Part shown: positions 62,234 through 64,000 of the stretch, one piece after another
Layout: every line of letters begins with the position of its first letter
Position numbering within the stretch: the stretch's first letter is position 1
Source: Kitasatospora kifunensis
GTDB taxonomy: Bacteria > Actinomycetota > Actinomycetes > Streptomycetales > Streptomycetaceae
DNA length: 64,000 bases
Direction: 5' to 3'
Assembly: GCF_014203855.1 (NCBI RefSeq)
Contig: NZ_JACHJV010000003.1
Location: 372,001 to 436,000 of the forward strand
Made by a program: the position numbers and the translations under genes
Notes under the pieces: model-generated
Seen by the model: the letters and a program-made list of their open reading frames with translations, nothing else
What the model was told of the DNA's origin: nothing
Database searches by the model: none

Positions 62234-64000
62234 TCACTGGCCGGCAGCGGCCCCGTCCGTCGGGGAGGCGCCGTCGGTCGGGGAAGCACCGTCGGTCGGG
62301 CCACCGGGGTTGTTCTGCGGGGGTGCGCTGGGCAGTTGGACGTCGGGGAAGGAGTTGACCGGGGTGCCGGCCACGATGGACTGCATCGCCTCGTGCCAGA
62401 CCGGGCCCGCCACCTGCGCGCCGAAGGCGGACTCGATCGGGCCGCTGCCGAAGTTCTGCCCCTGCAAGGGCTCCTGGCTGCCGGTGTCGCTGACCACGGT
62501 GGCGCCCACCAGGTCCGGGGTGTAGCCGATGAACCAGGCCTGCTTGCCGTCGTTGGTGGTACCGGTCTTGCCGGCGGACTGGCGGTCGGTCAGACCCTCG
62601 CCGCTGGCGGTGCCACCGTCCTGCACCACGCCCTGCAGCATCGCGCTGATCGTGTCGGCCGTGTTCGGCGACATGACCGGGGAGCAGTTGGCCGACGGGA
62701 CGGCCACGTTCTTGCCGTCCGGGCCGGTCACCGAGCTGATCGCGATCGGCGTGCAGAAGGTGCCGTGGGCGGCGAAGGTGGCGTACACGCCGGCCATCTG
62801 CAGCGGCGTCAGGGCGTTGACGCCCAGCGTCATCGAGGGGACCACCTGGAGCTTGTCACCGCCCGACTGCTGGGTGATGCCGAGCCTGTTGGCCATCTGG
62901 TCCACCGTGCACAGGCCGACCTGCCCCTCCAGCATGGCGAAGTAGGTGTTGATCGAGGCTGCCAGCGCCTGCGGCATCCCCATGTTCCCGGCCTCCGAGG
63001 TGGAGTCGTTGTGGACCTCGCCGCTCTGCTTGTAGGTGCCGCCCTGGCAGTCCTTCATCGCGGGCCAGGGCATGCTGTACGGCACGTTGAAGTTCGTGTC
63101 GGCGCCCATGCCGTTCTCCAGCGCCGCGGCCGCCACGATCGGCTTGAACGTCGAACCGGTCGGGAACCCCTGACCGCCGCCCATCGCCTTGCTGACGTTC
63201 AGGTTGATCACGGTCTGGTCGCTGCCGTACCCGTAGGGCCGGCTCTGCCCCATCGCCAGGATCCTGCCGGTGCCCGGCTGCACCACGCTCATCACGGCCG
63301 CCGGCTTGTCGGAGGCGTTCGCGTTGTCCGCCATCGAGGCGTTCACCGCGCCCTGCGCCTTCGGGTCGATGGTGGTGTGGATCTGCAGCCCGCCCCGGCT
63401 CCACAGCGCCTGCCGGTCCGCGGCATTGGCGCCGAACGCCGGGTCGGAGAGCATGATGTTCTTCACGTAGTCGCAGAAGAAGCCCTCGCCCGCCTTGGCC
63501 GTGATGCACCCCTGGTGCGCCGAGGTGACGTGGAGCTGGATCGGCGTGGCGATCGCCTGGTCGGCCGCGGCCTGGGTGATGGTCCCGTACTGGGCCATCT
63601 TCTTCAGCACCGTGTCGCGCCGTGCCTTCGCGTTGTCCAGATGCACGATCGGGTCGTAGTTGGTGGGCGACTGCTCGATACCGGCCAGCAGCGCGGCCTC
63701 CGGGAGCGTCAGGTCCTTCGCGTCGGTGCTGAAGTACCGCTGGGCCGCCGCCTGGACCCCGTAGGCGTTCTCACCGAAGAAGGTGATGTTGAGGTAGTTG
63801 GTGAGGATCTGGTCCTTGGTCAGGGTCTGCTCGACACTGATCGCGTACTTCATCTCCTGGATCTTGCGTCCCAGGGTCTGACGCTGCGCCTGCTGCACGG
63901 CCGCCGCGTTGTTGCCGGCCTCGTCCACGAAGACGTTCTTGACGTACTGCTGGGTCAGCGTGGACGCGCCCTGGGTGCCGCCACCACTCGCGTTGCTGTC
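62234..64000 (-). CDS. Class A penicillin-binding protein, C-terminal part (start beyond window)
   Basis: 589 codons visible; the N-terminal portion is outside the window. Glycosyltransferase (GT51) end: GASTLTQQYVKN, then KYAISVEQTLTKDQILTNYL and ITFFGENAYGVQAAAQRYF, EQSPTNYDP. Transpeptidase: STFKP (SxxK nucleophile), SINTYFAML (SxN) and SAGKTGTTNDG (KTG). The tail repeats TDGASP and Pro/Gly. It polymerises and cross-links peptidoglycan outside the membrane. Full family length is about 720-800 residues. Confidence 0.97.
   Translation of the reverse strand, partial: DSNASGGGTQGASTLTQQYVKNVFVDEAGNNAAAVQQAQRQTLGRKIQEMKYAISVEQTLTKDQILTNYLNITFFGENAYGVQAAAQRYFSTDAKDLTLPEAALLAGIEQSPTNYDPIVHLDNAKARRDTVLKKMAQYGTITQAAADQAIATPIQLHVTSAHQGCITAKAGEGFFCDYVKNIMLSDPAFGANAADRQALWSRGGLQIHTTIDPKAQGAVNASMADNANASDKPAAVMSVVQPGTGRILAMGQSRPYGYGSDQTVINLNVSKAMGGGQGFPTGSTFKPIVAAAALENGMGADTNFNVPYSMPWPAMKDCQGGTYKQSGEVHNDSTSEAGNMGMPQALAASINTYFAMLEGQVGLCTVDQMANRLGITQQSGGDKLQVVPSMTLGVNALTPLQMAGVYATFAAHGTFCTPIAISSVTGPDGKNVAVPSANCSPVMSPNTADTISAMLQGVVQDGGTASGEGLTDRQSAGKTGTTNDGKQAWFIGYTPDLVGATVVSDTGSQEPLQGQNFGSGPIESAFGAQVAGPVWHEAMQSIVAGTPVNSFPDVQLPSAPPQNNPGGPTDGASPTDGASPTDGAAAGQ

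Noticed and set aside
58666..62304. A 3.6-kb open frame on the minus strand opposite the ABC transporter genes
   Set aside because: It mirrors the high-GC third positions of the sense genes, is full of Arg/Gly/His and has no domain; the sense genes are well supported by motifs.

Overview
The window is high-GC DNA (roughly 70 %) with GTG/TTG starts, strong GGAGG-type ribosome sites, many secreted proteins with Ala-rich signal peptides, an AfsR-type NB-ARC/TPR regulator, SCO6745-family, TerD and LacI/PadR/LysR/DeoR regulators, and a TTA codon in a secondary-metabolism-like gene. This points to a chromosome of the Streptomycetaceae (Streptomyces, Kitasatospora, Streptacidiphilus type), probably an accessory-rich region. 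The species cannot be named from the sequence alone.

Layout. 1-2.5 kb: the end of a ribose-type sugar ABC importer (ATPase tail, permease) convergent with a LacI regulator that has a perfect symmetric lac-type operator upstream. 2.7-7.8 kb: a hypothetical protein, SDR and Gfo/Idh/MocA oxidoreductases, an LLM-family F420-type oxidoreductase and two small secreted proteins. 8-15 kb: an ArsR-like regulator, a secreted peptide, a VC0807-like membrane protein translationally coupled to a GNAT enzyme, a CAP-domain surface protein, a methyltransferase, and a CBS-domain protein divergent from a flavodoxin. 15.5 kb: tRNA-Ile(GAU) with a 40-bp perfect palindrome. 15.9-25.8 kb: an APC permease, Ogt, a PobA-like monooxygenase plus an O-methyltransferase with an extra N-terminal region (TTA codon), an SDR beside a broken XRE regulator, a phosphotransferase, and a carotenoid-oxygenase/PadR pair with a consensus PadR operator.

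26-35.9 kb: a frameshifted small gene, a Gly-rich secreted protein, a zinc alcohol dehydrogenase/LysR pair, two secreted proteins, an AfsR-like regulator with an amber codon inside its HTH, and an MFS exporter. 35.9-38.7 kb is a decayed island: an NRPS condensation-domain stub, an intact cyclodipeptide synthase gene, an IS110-family remnant and a tyrosine-recombinase remnant.

39-47 kb: a Tat-type secreted alpha/beta hydrolase, an ABC-2 transporter divergent from a histidine kinase/response regulator pair, then the most interesting locus: a 44-residue Asp/Trp-rich Cys-free peptide 52 bp upstream of a JmjC/cupin-4 oxygenase, which I read as a candidate RiPP pair. 47-64 kb: a DUF4232-like lipoprotein, a VWA protein, an SCO6745-family protein, a HAD/DeoR/sugar-MFS module, a methyltransferase, TerD with a long tail, a second flavodoxin, a histidine kinase with an unusual C-terminal membrane anchor plus its regulator and a MacB/FtsX-type ABC transporter, and the 3' part of a class A penicillin-binding protein gene.

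Family assignments rest on motifs read by eye; no database search was run.
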